Position numbers and translations under genes: made by a program
Notes under the pieces: model-generated
The model's input: only the letters and a program-made list of their open reading frames with translations
The model's database searches: none
Told to the model about the DNA's origin: nothing
From: an uncultured Clostridia bacterium
GTDB taxonomy: Bacteria > Bacillota > Clostridia > Christensenellales > Aristaeellaceae
Length of the DNA stretch: 17,478 nt
Direction of reading: 5' to 3'
Assembly (NCBI GenBank): GCA_946615495.1
Contig: CAMOHY010000013.1
Location: 1-17,478, forward strand
In this document: positions 1 through 6,984 of the stretch, in pieces
How positions within the stretch are numbered: position 1 is the stretch's first letter
Layout of the letters: every line of letters begins with the position of its first letter

Positions 1-21
1 ACAGCTTCCCGTCATGTTTTT

Positions 22-51
22 TGTGCGCTTTTTTGTTTGCGAGACAGCCCC
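22..51. repeat. Short repeat, inverted partner at 17430-17461
   Basis: This stretch ends in GAGACAGCCCC (41-51). The reverse complement, GGGGCTGTCTC, lies at 17430-17440. The similarity extends outward: both copies have TGTGCG followed by a T-run before the 11-mer, with about two bases of length difference. It could be a dispersed intergenic repeat or the end of an insertion sequence. No transposase is adjacent to either copy, so the class is undecided. Confidence 0.4.
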
Positions 52-65
52 ATCATCAATCCGCA

Positions 66-104
66 GGACCGGCTTTGCCGGTCCGAGGAGCGGCTGAAAG
101 CCGC
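66..104. repeat. Two short hairpins
   Basis: Two perfect stem-loops sit back to back. GGACCGGC (66-73) pairs with GCCGGTCC (77-84) around a TTT loop, and GCGGCT (90-95) pairs with AGCCGC (99-104). Neither has a clear U-tract, so they are not simple terminators. They open the hairpin array that fills positions 1-280, where no coding frame with a ribosome site is visible. Confidence 0.6.
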
Positions 105-123
105 TTCCTTTATCAATTTGCGG

Positions 124-247
124 CCGTAAAATGAGCGCTTCCGGCATTTTGCCCGGAAGCGCCATTTTTACAGCAAATTGATGTTTCCATCGAAAGACTG
201 CTTGCAGACTTTCGATGGCAGAGCATCGACTTTGTCGATGCTCTGCC
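124..247. repeat. Structured intergenic repeat, copy 1
   Basis: This ~115-bp unit is nearly identical to 2013-2137 and folds into three hairpins. Hairpin 1 is GCGCTTCCGG (135-144) with CCGGAAGCGC (153-162), flanked by TAAAATG and CATTTTTA that extend the stem. Hairpin 2 is CCATCGAAAG (187-196) with CTTTCGATGG (209-218), and an inner CTGC/GCAG. Hairpin 3 is a perfect 14-bp stem (217-230 with 234-247) closed by TTT. It lies upstream of the secreted-protein gene; copy 2 lies just after the small membrane-protein gene. It resembles a REP/BIME-type dispersed element, but its family is not recognised. Confidence 0.8.
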
Positions 248-279
248 GCTCAAGCCCCTGGCGGCTTGAGCGTTTTTTT
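247..279 (+). terminator. Rho-independent terminator
   Basis: CGCTCAAGCC (247-256) pairs with GGCTTGAGCG (263-272), a 10-bp perfect stem with a 6-base loop, followed by seven T residues (273-279). It would end rightward transcription entering from beyond the left edge. It sits two bases before the -35 box of the next promoter, insulating the secreted-protein gene from read-through. Confidence 0.85.
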
Positions 280-280
280 C

Positions 281-309
281 TTGACAGGAAAGAGGATTTA
301 TCATATAAT
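281..309 (+). promoter_or_regulatory. Consensus sigma-A promoter
   Basis: TTGACA (281-286), a 17-bp spacer and TATAAT (304-309) match the vegetative consensus at every position. Transcription should start near 316. The ribosome site GGAGGG (333-338) and ATG at 346 follow directly. A full consensus match suggests strong, largely constitutive transcription of the 346-1980 gene pair. Confidence 0.9.
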
Positions 310-345
310 TATATTTAGAAGACAAAAGAACCGGAGGGAATCCAT

Positions 346-1599
346 ATGAAAAAGACGGCTGTATGGGCGCTTATTCTCCTGCTTTCTCTGCTGCCGCTTG
401 GGGCCTTTGCCGAGCCGGCCCAAGGCTTTTGCACCGGAATGAATGATTTCGGCGAAGGCGAGGGATATACCTGGATCAAGTTTGAGGGGGACGATGGGAA
501 AACCTACCAGGGCCTGGTGGACCTCCATGGCAGCGTCAGCGTGTATTTTGAGCCAGTGCGCTTTCTGGGCAAAGTGGCGGACGGCTACACTTATATTTCA
601 GACGATTCAGGGGAAAGATACCAGGCGCTCATCGACGGCAAGCGCGGCAAAATAATCGCTTCCACGGCTGCCGGCGATTTTGACCAATATTTGGACCTGG
701 GCAGCTATGAAGGGCACGGCTATTTCCTCACATACAAAAACACCTCCGGCTTCTATGCCACGGGCCATACCTATTCCATCCTGGATGAAACGGGAAAAAC
801 CGTTTATGAAAAAACGCTGGATGCCAAAGTGCGGGCCGCGTACTGCGGGGAGGGCTGGTTCCTTTTCTATGACGGCTCTTCCGCGGAATATTACAATGTA
901 ATCTCCAAAAGAACGCTGAACTATAAAAACGCTTCCTTCCATCCTTCCTCTGTGGAAAATGGATACACCGTCAGCATCATCGATGGGAAGGCGGCCATTC
1001 TCAATTTGAATGAAGCCAAGTATACCACCTATGACATGCTGGTGGATAAAGGCCATTCTTTTAGTATCGGCCCCTTTAAGGAAGGAAAAGCGGTGGTGGT
1101 GGAATATAATCCTTATAAGACGTACAGAGTCAAAATCGACGCGATGTACTACCTTTCTCCGGGGAAAAGCCTAGTGCGCCTTTCCACCCTGGAGGACAAT
1201 GTGTATACCGCCAGTGGGATATATACAGGCTTCCAGAGCCTCCAGTTTGCCAATGGCAAGCTGCTCCTGCCCGTTATGGGCGCGGATGGGAAAGATTACG
1301 TCGCCGTGGTGGACGAAAACGACCGGGTGGTGGTGCAGCCCATCCGGGCGGATTATCTCAAACAGCGCTACATATCCGATGAACGCATCGTGCTGGAGCG
1401 GGACGGCATGACCTACGTGTACGACGACGACGGCAATTACCTTTTCTGCGCCATCGATTACGGCGAAGACTATATCAGTCCCTTCCACTCCGGCGCGGCA
1501 CGGCTGGGCGACATCGGCATGTTGGATACCAATGGCGAAATGCTGTTTTACAGCGTTGTGGACCTGAGCAAGGCCGTAAAATTACAGTTTCCCTGGTAA
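346..1599 (+). CDS. Secreted beta-repeat (WG-like) protein
   Basis: A 417-residue exported protein. Residues 1-22 form a classic signal peptide: KK, a leucine-rich core, then AFA before EPAQ. No lipobox, wall-sorting motif or later membrane helix is seen, so release outside the cell is expected. The mature part is rich in aromatic and glycine residues and has degenerate units of the form 'x-Tyr-x-x-(I/V)-D-x-x-G-x-(I/V)', for example YQGLVDLHGSV (around 58-68), YVAVVDENDRVVVQPI and IGMLDTNGEMLF. These resemble WG/KWG beta-repeats, so a repeat-built beta fold is likely; this is a pattern call, not a firm family. The start is fixed by GGAGGG seven bases before the ATG and by a perfect promoter. 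The next gene begins six bases after its stop. Function is unknown. Confidence 0.75.
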   Translation: MKKTAVWALILLLSLLPLGAFAEPAQGFCTGMNDFGEGEGYTWIKFEGDDGKTYQGLVDLHGSVSVYFEPVRFLGKVADGYTYISDDSGERYQALIDGKRGKIIASTAAGDFDQYLDLGSYEGHGYFLTYKNTSGFYATGHTYSILDETGKTVYEKTLDAKVRAAYCGEGWFLFYDGSSAEYYNVISKRTLNYKNASFHPSSVENGYTVSIIDGKAAILNLNEAKYTTYDMLVDKGHSFSIGPFKEGKAVVVEYNPYKTYRVKIDAMYYLSPGKSLVRLSTLEDNVYTASGIYTGFQSLQFANGKLLLPVMGADGKDYVAVVDENDRVVVQPIRADYLKQRYISDERIVLERDGMTYVYDDDGNYLFCAIDYGEDYISPFHSGAARLGDIGMLDTNGEMLFYSVVDLSKAVKLQFPW

Positions 1600-1605
1600 T
1601 GCCGC

Positions 1606-1980
1606 ATGAAAGAGCTGTCGAAATGGACGCAGCCGGAAATCGACGCGCTGGCGGAATCGGAGTGCGTGGCGCTGTATAAGCAGGCCTGCGGCGAATTCAT
1701 GGAAGAACAAAAGCAAAGGCAAAAAAGGCTGCTGGCGGGGCTGGCTTTGCAAATCGCGCTCCTGGGGCTGGCCGTATTCTTCCTTTCGTCGGTCCCGCAG
1801 TACGCCGTCAGCGGCGCGCTGGCCTATACCTTTACGCAAACGTTCAACCGTATGCTTACTGCCCGCAGGTGCGTAAAAGCCACGAAAAGCGTGCTCCAGC
1901 GGAACGATTTTTCCCCGGAAGAAGCCAGGGACGGGCTGAAAAAGCTGCTGCCGCTCATATCGCTGCCACCGAACGCCTGA
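1606..1980 (+). CDS. Small two-helix membrane protein
   Basis: A 124-residue protein of unrecognised family. Residues 1-41 are charged and helical (KELSKWTQPEIDALAESE, then EEQKQRQKR). Two hydrophobic segments follow, about 43-61 and 65-80. The tail (about 86-124) is basic, then acidic. Both ends are predicted to be cytoplasmic. The ATG is six bases after the stop of the secreted-protein gene, and no good ribosome site lies before it, so translation probably depends on ribosomes finishing the upstream gene. The gene ends just before the structured repeat/terminator at 2013-2137. A helper of the preceding secreted protein is possible but unproven. Confidence 0.6.
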   Translation: MKELSKWTQPEIDALAESECVALYKQACGEFMEEQKQRQKRLLAGLALQIALLGLAVFFLSSVPQYAVSGALAYTFTQTFNRMLTARRCVKATKSVLQRNDFSPEEARDGLKKLLPLISLPPNA

Positions 1981-2012
1981 AGGCAGGCTTTTTGATGAGA
2001 ACATTCCTTTCA

Positions 2013-2137
2013 CCGTAAAAATGAGCGCTTCCGGCATTTTGCCCGGAAGCGCCATTTTTACAGCAAATGGATATTTCCATCGAAAGACTGCTTGCAGGCT
2101 TTCGATGGCGGCGCATCGGCAAAGCCGATGCGCTCAA
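2013..2137. repeat. Structured intergenic repeat, copy 2
   Basis: This is the second copy of the unit at 124-247, with the same order of three hairpins. Hairpin 1 is 2025-2034 with 2043-2052. Hairpin 2, 2077-2086 with 2099-2108, has stem arms identical to copy 1. Hairpin 3, GCGCATCGGC (2111-2120) with GCCGATGCGC (2124-2133), differs from copy 1 in sequence but keeps full pairing. It fills the gap between two convergent genes and ends two bases before the HAD stop codon. Confidence 0.8.
2016..2060. terminator. Bidirectional terminator (hairpin 1 of repeat)
   Basis: TAAAAATG (2016-2023) and GCGCTTCCGG (2025-2034) pair with CCGGAAGCGC (2043-2052) and CATTTTTA (2053-2060), with one unpaired A and an 8-base loop. 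A T5 run follows the GC stem on either strand. It lies between the convergent membrane-protein and HAD genes and can end both transcripts. Confidence 0.7.
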
Positions 2138-2138
2138 A

Positions 2139-2912
2139 CTATCTTTCTGCGTTCCTCAAAATATCCCGCAGCACGTCCATCACCTGCGCGCAGGGCGTGA
2201 AGCCCTTTTGCAAAAGAGGCGCGGGCGCGTGGGCCATAATATAAGGGTGGCCCACGGCGGAAAGCATGCTTTCATCGTTGAATTGGTCGCCAAAGGCGGC
2301 GGTATCCTTCAAGGAAACGCCCAGGGCGCCGGCCAGGGTGCGGATGCCGGAGCCCTTGTTGGCTTGGGTAAAATCCAGCCAGCAGCGGCCCGCCACATCG
2401 CAGTGCACCTTGTCCCGCCATTTTTCCTGGATAGGCCGGGCCAGGTCCTTTACGCCCTCCGGGTGGAAGCCGGAAATTTTGATGCAGCCCTCCAGCGCCG
2501 GGCAGGGATCATCGATGATGGTGCAGGTGTTGCGCAGGCAGTAAAACAGATCGTCGGTATAGTCCCGGCTGGCGGAGGAAAGCAGATAGCTGGTTTCCGG
2601 CGCGCTGATGAGCAGCTGCATGCCCGCGGCCAGGATGTCCTGAACGATTTCTTCGGCCATGGCGCGGGGAAAAAGTTCGGCGTAGGTTTTGCCCATGGCG
2701 GAAATGAACGCGCCGTTTTCGCAGATAAAATCCATTTCCTCCCGCACGGGGAAAAACAGGCGGCGGATGTTTCCATACTGCCGGCCGCTGGCGGCGGCAA
2801 AGCGTATGCCGCGGCCATTCAAGGCGCGAATCATATCAAAAATGCCTTCGGGCAGCCCTCCGCTGCCGTCCAGTAGGGTGCCGTCCAGATCGGTGGCGAT
2901 CAAACGAATCAT
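2139..2912 (-). CDS. HAD-superfamily (Cof-type) phosphatase
   Basis: A 257-residue cytoplasmic Cof/YidA-like (class IIB) haloacid-dehalogenase hydrolase. All four HAD motifs are visible: DLDGTLL with nucleophile Asp8 and acid/base Asp10, AASGR with Ser42, Lys186 in the NKGSG segment, and GDQFND with Mg-binding Asp209 and Asp213. The central 80-180 region is the family's cap domain, which sets substrate choice. Relatives act on sugar phosphates, FMN or other small phosphoesters, so the substrate cannot be read from sequence. Length is normal for the family. The start ATG overlaps the stop of the upstream hydrolase gene as ATGA, so the two are translationally coupled. Confident on family, not on substrate. 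Confidence 0.9.
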   Translation of the reverse strand: MIRLIATDLDGTLLDGSGGLPEGIFDMIRALNGRGIRFAAASGRQYGNIRRLFFPVREEMDFICENGAFISAMGKTYAELFPRAMAEEIVQDILAAGMQLLISAPETSYLLSSASRDYTDDLFYCLRNTCTIIDDPCPALEGCIKISGFHPEGVKDLARPIQEKWRDKVHCDVAGRCWLDFTQANKGSGIRTLAGALGVSLKDTAAFGDQFNDESMLSAVGHPYIMAHAPAPLLQKGFTPCAQVMDVLRDILRNAER

Positions 2913-4072
2913 ACGTCCGGATTCTCCTGCTTTTTATCGCGGGCCGCAAAGGCCTCCAGCCGGGACAGGATGGCGCGCTTGGCGTCCTGCATCATGTTGT
3001 CCCCGCCGGTTTTGATGAGCTGCATCAGGGTGTTCCACACCTTTTCCCGCTGTTCCTTGGGCATGGTGTCCAGCATTTTTTTCATGCTGGAAAGGGACTG
3101 CATTTTTTCCTGCTTGATCTGGGTAAAGGTGTTGGCCCCCGTGGCCTCAAAGAGGCCGAACAGGGTGTTGACGAAGGTGCGGCGGGCCTCCTCGTCCAAG
3201 CCGCCCAGCCATTGGCGCAGCGTGGTTTCAATGAGCAGGCTGCTTTCGGACCGGCCTTCCGCCTCCACAAACCGGGGCCCCAGCACCTGCCAGGAAAAGC
3301 CGTCATGCTGGAAAATGCTGAAGGCTGTGCTTTTCACCACGTGGCGGTAAGCGCCGCTGGAAAGCAGGGTGCCGATGATGGCGTCCTCCGGCACGGTGCA
3401 CACGATGCGGGGCAGCATGTCCCGGTAGGCTTCGGTTTGGGTAAAGGCCTCCAGGAAGCCGGGGCCGTCGTTATTGTATACGGCCATCACACGGCTGCGG
3501 ACCGAGGGTTTGGCGCACACCGCGGCATACACCGCCATGTTGCCGCCCTTGGAATGGCCGCCTAAGCGCAAAGGAATATTCAAGGCGTCAAAATGCCCGT
3601 CCACATAAGCGGCGGCCCGGCGCTGGCCTTCCGTTTCGGGCAGGTAGCTCATGATAAAATCTTCTTTCCAGCCCACGATGGAGCTGTCCGTGCCCCGGAA
3701 GGCCACAAAGGCCGTGCCGTCGGCCAGGAAGAAGGTAACGGCGGCCAGCTGCACGTCGGCGGCGGTGTCCACCACATCGTAAAACCAGGCAAGCTCCGTG
3801 CCGGCGAAGCGGGCGCCGTCCACCATGCCGTCCATCAAAAAGGGCGCCATTTTGGTAAACGTGTCCTCCGCCAGAATATCTTCCTTGGTATGGCGCTGCC
3901 AGAAGCGCTTTCTCACCTCCGCCAGGGGCACCCGTTCCCCATCCGGGGGCACGCAGCCCGCCAGGTCGGCGTAGATCAATTCGGTCAAAACCAGGCTGTC
4001 CACCTCGTTAAAGGGAGAAACGGAAAAGGGTACGTCCTTTCGCCAGGCTAAGTAATCCTGAATATTGGGCAT
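2909..4072 (-). CDS. Mbeg1-like (DUF2974) alpha/beta hydrolase
   Basis: A 387-residue protein with the lipase-like alpha/beta hydrolase core of the Mbeg1-like/DUF2974 family. The oxyanion-strand motif AFRGTD is at 124-129. The nucleophile elbow GGHSKGGN puts Ser174 in a G-H-S-K-G motif. NDGPGF (201-206) offers a likely catalytic Asp202, and the QHD segment around His256 completes a plausible triad. Residues from about 290 are helical and charged, which is typical of this family's tail. No signal peptide is present, so it should be cytoplasmic. AAAGGAGG seven bases before the ATG fixes the start. The gene overlaps the HAD gene by four bases. The natural substrate of this family is not established, so lipid or ester hydrolysis is only inferred. 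Confidence 0.85.
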   Translation of the reverse strand: MPNIQDYLAWRKDVPFSVSPFNEVDSLVLTELIYADLAGCVPPDGERVPLAEVRKRFWQRHTKEDILAEDTFTKMAPFLMDGMVDGARFAGTELAWFYDVVDTAADVQLAAVTFFLADGTAFVAFRGTDSSIVGWKEDFIMSYLPETEGQRRAAAYVDGHFDALNIPLRLGGHSKGGNMAVYAAVCAKPSVRSRVMAVYNNDGPGFLEAFTQTEAYRDMLPRIVCTVPEDAIIGTLLSSGAYRHVVKSTAFSIFQHDGFSWQVLGPRFVEAEGRSESSLLIETTLRQWLGGLDEEARRTFVNTLFGLFEATGANTFTQIKQEKMQSLSSMKKMLDTMPKEQREKVWNTLMQLIKTGGDNMMQDAKRAILSRLEAFAARDKKQENPDV

Positions 4073-4113
4073 TTTGAAGCCTCCTTTCGGGGAGAAGTAG
4101 GGAAAATTCAGTT

Positions 4114-4165
4114 CAAGCGGAGGGTGAAGGGAGAGTGCAGTTTTAAAAAGCGTATTCTCCGCTTG
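4114..4165. repeat. Inverted repeat after popT
   Basis: CAAGCGGAG (4114-4122) and CTCCGCTTG (4157-4165) form a 9-bp perfect stem with a 34-base loop immediately after the popT stop codon. There is no U-tract, so it is not a strong terminator. It may be an mRNA processing or stability structure between popT and the Mbeg1-like gene. Confidence 0.35.
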
Positions 4166-4166
4166 C

Positions 4167-5048
4167 TTACGCTTCCTGCCCTTCCTTGCTGCCCTTGGCC
4201 AGCAGGAAGGCGAAAACGAAGCCCGCAGCCAGCGTGGCCAGGCTGATAAGCACGGTCACAAAAGAAACGGAAGAAAGGTCGGTTTGAATGAGCAGGGAAA
4301 TGGGCGAGGCCACCACCAGGCCCAGCACGCCGCAGTAGGTGGCGGTGGGATAGCGGGCGGTGAGCCATTCGATCAGCTTGGCGACGCCGAAGATGCCCAG
4401 CACCACGCCGATCAAGAAGGGAAGCAGCATCATAACAGGCTGGCCCATGACGGAAAAATTCATGGAAAACAAGCCGTCCTTCAGCGTGGACAGCGCGTTC
4501 ACCACCGGCTTGTAATAGCCCAGCAGCATCAGCACCAGGCTGCCGGACACGCCGGGAATAATCATGGTGGCGGAGGCGATCATGCCGATTACCACCATCA
4601 GCAGCATTTGCAGCACGTTCATTTCAATGGTTTCCGCGTTCTGGATGCTGTCCTTGCGCTGAATGCCCAGCCAAATGATGAGGGCGAATAAAACGACGAA
4701 GGCGACGACGGCGGACGCGTTGATCTTTTTCCGCTCCACTTTTTTCAGCAGCGGCCCCAGGCCGCCCAGGATGAGGCCGATGAACAGGGTGTTGGTGGGC
4801 AGCGGATGGTTTTCCAAGCCCCAATTGATAACGCTGGCCAGGGCCACGATGCCAACCAGCATGCCCACGGCGTAGGGCAGCAGGGTTTTTACGCTCTTTT
4901 TGAACTCCTTGAACAGGTGGGTGATGCAGTGGATGAGCGTATCGTAAATGCCCATGCTCACCATCATGGTGCCGCCGGACACGCCGGGAATGATGTTGGC
5001 CACGCCAATGACGATGCCGCGCAGCAATTGGTTCAGCAAGCTTTTCAT
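4167..5048 (-). CDS. popT: PopT-type (DUF368) polyprenyl-phosphate transporter
   Basis: A 293-residue polytopic membrane protein of the DUF368 family. Members (PopT) return undecaprenyl phosphate, the lipid carrier for peptidoglycan and teichoic-acid precursors, from the outer to the inner leaflet. The diagnostic internal repeat is clear: IIPGVSGG at 19-26 and IIPGVSGS at 163-170, each entering a membrane segment in an inverted-repeat transporter fold. About eight hydrophobic stretches follow, and the tail KGSKEGQEA is charged. The ATG at 5048 is chosen because AAGGA lies ten bases before it and a promoter is found at 5087-5115. An in-frame ATG at 5096 would lie upstream of that -10 box. The Mbeg1-like and HAD genes follow 94 bp downstream on the same strand without a clear terminator, so one operon is possible. 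Confidence 0.9.
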   Translation of the reverse strand: MKSLLNQLLRGIVIGVANIIPGVSGGTMMVSMGIYDTLIHCITHLFKEFKKSVKTLLPYAVGMLVGIVALASVINWGLENHPLPTNTLFIGLILGGLGPLLKKVERKKINASAVVAFVVLFALIIWLGIQRKDSIQNAETIEMNVLQMLLMVVIGMIASATMIIPGVSGSLVLMLLGYYKPVVNALSTLKDGLFSMNFSVMGQPVMMLLPFLIGVVLGIFGVAKLIEWLTARYPTATYCGVLGLVVASPISLLIQTDLSSVSFVTVLISLATLAAGFVFAFLLAKGSKEGQEA

Positions 5049-5086
5049 AAGCAAGAAATCCTTCTTTCCTGAAAAAAATCGGTGAT

Positions 5087-5115
5087 AGTTTACCATATCG
5101 CGCCGGTTTCGTCAA
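5087..5115 (-). promoter_or_regulatory. popT promoter
   Basis: On the minus strand TTGACG (5115-5110), a 17-bp spacer and TAAACT (5092-5087) form a good -35 and an acceptable -10. Transcription would start near 5080 and give a leader of about 30 bases carrying the AAGGA site. This decides the start of popT at 5048. Confidence 0.6.
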
Positions 5116-5150
5116 TGAAGCTATACAGCCGAAAGATGTAAACAAACCGA

Positions 5151-5178
5151 AAATAAAAAAGGGGCCCGAAGGCCCCAG
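5151..5178 (-). terminator. Rho-independent terminator
   Basis: On the minus strand GGGGCC pairs with GGCCCC around a short loop (5161-5176), followed by a T-rich tract (5160-5151). It lies about 20 bases after the stop of the anti-sigma-like gene at 5199 and separates the sigma/anti-sigma operon from popT. Confidence 0.85.
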
Positions 5179-5198
5179 TAAGGGAATTGTTCCGCAGC

Positions 5199-6359
5199 TC
5201 ACGGTACAGGCGCCAGCGCGATCTCCGTTTGGTCCACAATCTCCTCCCCGTCCACCATCAGGAGCTGGGCGGACAGGGCGCTGGGCAGCGCGCCGTTGCC
5301 GGTAAAGGCAAAGCTCATATGGCGGTCATCCTCCCAGGTCCAGCCGTTATCCGCCATCTCCCAGCCCTTATCGTCCTTCAGCCGCAATTCATACCAGGGG
5401 CCTTCGGCGTCCAGCGGATGAAAATCCTCCTCAAGGGCCGTAAAGGCGGCGCGGGCCTTCACGACGGATATTTCGATTTCCACCTTGGCCTCCACGCCGT
5501 CCACCGTCGCTTTTCCTTCGTAGCGCAGCGCTTCCGCCGCCGTGCGCCGGACGGTTAAGGCAACGGGGGCACGGGTTTGCTCGGTGTGTCCGAAATAGTA
5601 TTGCCCCTGGCCGTCCCAATAGGCGAGGGCGACGGTTTGGCGAAGGGGCAAAAGCACCGTCAGGCTGGGCTGGTTCCTCACTTCGTTTGGCAATTCGTCA
5701 TAGTCCAGCAGGTTCAGGAAGGTGCCGTCCTGGGTCCAGTCGCCAAGGCCGGTGCTGGGGCCCAGGTCCACGCCGCCGTCGGTCATGGTATGGTCGGCAA
5801 TATAGGTTTGAATTTTTTTGACGCCGAAGGGCGTTCCATTCGCCACGGCCTGTTGCAGCGCCTGGGCAAATTCCTCCTGTCCCTTTTCAAATGCCATGGG
5901 TGCGCATTCCGGGGCCGCGGCCTCCATTTGGGCAAGCTCTTCCTCCGTGGGAGTAAAGCGCTCCAGGTACTGTTCGTTTTCCACGGTGTAGCCGATCAGC
6001 AGGCTTTCCCCGTCGTAGTAGGCGTTGGTCACGGTGACGACGGACCGGCCCGCCCTTTCGTTTTCCACGGTCACGGACGGCGCCCCCTCCACCGCCGAGG
6101 CGGCGGCGATATCCTGCAGCCGGGGCTGGCGGCTGGAAAACAGCTCAAACACATTCAAATTCAGCGCCGCGGCCACGCCGGCAAAAGCCAGCAAAAGCGT
6201 GAGGCAAAGAACCAAAGCCACCATGATTTTTTTATTCATTCCTGTTTGTTTCCTTTCCGCGCCGGTTATACGCCGGGCCAGCCAGGGACTGTCCTCCATG
6301 CCGGACAGGCGATGGTCCAGCGCGTGATGGATTTGCCTGCGCATTTCTTCGTCATTCAT
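5199..6359 (-). CDS. Anti-sigma-like membrane protein (DUF4179 type), pair 1
   Basis: A 386-residue single-pass protein, the likely partner of the ECF sigma factor upstream. Residues 1-43 are cytoplasmic and include HHALDHRLSGMEDSPWLARR (11-30), a basic/amphipathic stretch suited to gripping a sigma factor. Residues 44-66 are one membrane helix, and about 70-386 form a large extracytoplasmic region with many short beta strands. This is the plan of DUF4179-type anti-sigma proteins common in Clostridia. No zinc-binding anti-sigma motif (HxxxCxxC) is seen, so the sigma contact must differ from the ZAS class. Its ATG overlaps the sigma stop codon by eight bases (ATGAATGA), implying coupled, near-equal synthesis. 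A terminator follows at 5151-5178. The signal sensed is unknown. Confidence 0.75.
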   Translation of the reverse strand: MNDEEMRRQIHHALDHRLSGMEDSPWLARRITGAERKQTGMNKKIMVALVLCLTLLLAFAGVAAALNLNVFELFSSRQPRLQDIAAASAVEGAPSVTVENERAGRSVVTVTNAYYDGESLLIGYTVENEQYLERFTPTEEELAQMEAAAPECAPMAFEKGQEEFAQALQQAVANGTPFGVKKIQTYIADHTMTDGGVDLGPSTGLGDWTQDGTFLNLLDYDELPNEVRNQPSLTVLLPLRQTVALAYWDGQGQYYFGHTEQTRAPVALTVRRTAAEALRYEGKATVDGVEAKVEIEISVVKARAAFTALEEDFHPLDAEGPWYELRLKDDKGWEMADNGWTWEDDRHMSFAFTGNGALPSALSAQLLMVDGEEIVDQTEIALAPVP

Positions 6360-6870
6360 CCTGTTCCTCTCCCTCCAGCATCTTTTTCAGCCGCGCCTTG
6401 GCCCTCTCCAGCCGGGAATTTACAGTGGAGCGGGGAACGCCCAGCGCCTGGCCAGCCTCCTCCAGTGTCAGGTCCTGATAGAAATAGAGCAGAATCGCCT
6501 CCCGTTCCTTTTGCGGCAGGCGGGAAATACATTGCAGGACGGTATCGTCCCGCGGGGTAAAAGGAACGGAGGGCTCCGGCAGCCTATCCAGGGGCATTCG
6601 CCGGTCCACCAGGCGGAACCACGCCCGGCGCTTCATATCCCGGCAGGTGTTCACGGCGATGCGCATGAGCCAGGTTTTTTCGCTGCTTTCCTTCCGAAAG
6701 CCGCCGAAAGCCTTGTATGCTTTCAAAAAAGTTTCCTGCACCGCGTCCTGGGCGAGCTGGGGATCATTCAGTATACAGCAGCATGTGCGCAGCAGCGCCG
6801 CCTGGTGGCGGCCCACCAAATCGCAGAACGCTTCCTCCCGCTGGGTGTCAGGGCCCTTGACAGCCTCCAC
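6352..6870 (-). CDS. ECF sigma-70 factor, pair 1
   Basis: A 172-residue extracytoplasmic-function sigma factor that directs RNA polymerase to a specific promoter set. Region 2 covers about 12-80, with the DPQLAQDAVQETFLKAY helix (36-52) and the TWLMRIAVNTCRD -10-recognition segment. Region 4 covers about 108-165, with the helix-turn-helix LTLEEAGQALGVPRSTVNSR (134-153). Region 3 is absent, as expected for ECF factors. The GTG at 6870 is chosen because AGGAGGTGA, a full match to the 16S anti-SD, lies seven bases before it; the longer in-frame GTG at 6891 lies upstream of that site. The downstream anti-sigma gene overlaps it by eight bases. An ECF-type promoter upstream (6899-6922) suggests autoregulation. 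Confidence 0.92.
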   Translation of the reverse strand: MEAVKGPDTQREEAFCDLVGRHQAALLRTCCCILNDPQLAQDAVQETFLKAYKAFGGFRKESSEKTWLMRIAVNTCRDMKRRAWFRLVDRRMPLDRLPEPSVPFTPRDDTVLQCISRLPQKEREAILLYFYQDLTLEEAGQALGVPRSTVNSRLERAKARLKKMLEGEEQDE

Positions 6871-6898
6871 GGACCGCTCACCTCCTTTCACCTATATA

Positions 6899-6922
6899 GA
6901 CGCAGGACAAAAAAGGATTTCC
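6899..6922 (-). promoter_or_regulatory. Candidate ECF promoter, pair 1
   Basis: On the minus strand GGAAA (6922-6918), 15 bases including a T6 run, then CGTC (6902-6899). ECF promoters typically have an A-rich AAC-like -35 with a T-run and a CGTC/CGTA -10. The site is just ahead of the sigma ribosome site. The second sigma gene has the same GGAAA-N15-CGT arrangement. Pattern match only. Confidence 0.4.
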
Positions 6923-6940
6923 GATTTTTTCAAAATTTTT

Positions 6941-6984
6941 ATTTAAAAAAGCGGGAAATGGACCGGCGCGGTCATGCCGCTTTT
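6941..6984. terminator. Terminator overlapping the glycosylase stop
   Basis: AAAAGCGG (6947-6954) pairs with CCGCTTTT (6977-6984), with an inner GACC (6961-6964) and GGTC (6970-6973). On the minus strand the stem is followed by T6. The glycosylase stop codon (6974-6972) lies inside the hairpin. It would end the glycosylase transcript before the sigma gene. Confidence 0.5.

Noticed and set aside
124..272. Hairpin array considered as a CRISPR array
   Set aside because: The palindromes differ from one another, spacing is irregular, there are no repeated 24-40-base units with unique spacers, and no cas gene is present.
2067..2876. Long open frame opposite the HAD gene
   Set aside because: It is antisense to a gene with complete HAD motifs, lacks a ribosome site, and its protein is low-complexity Gly/Ala/His/Arg. 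GC-rich codons of the true gene keep the opposite strand open.
5577..6560. Open frame opposite the pair-1 anti-sigma and sigma genes
   Set aside because: Antisense to two genes with an overlapping stop/start and clear domains; the peptide is compositionally odd and has no start signals.
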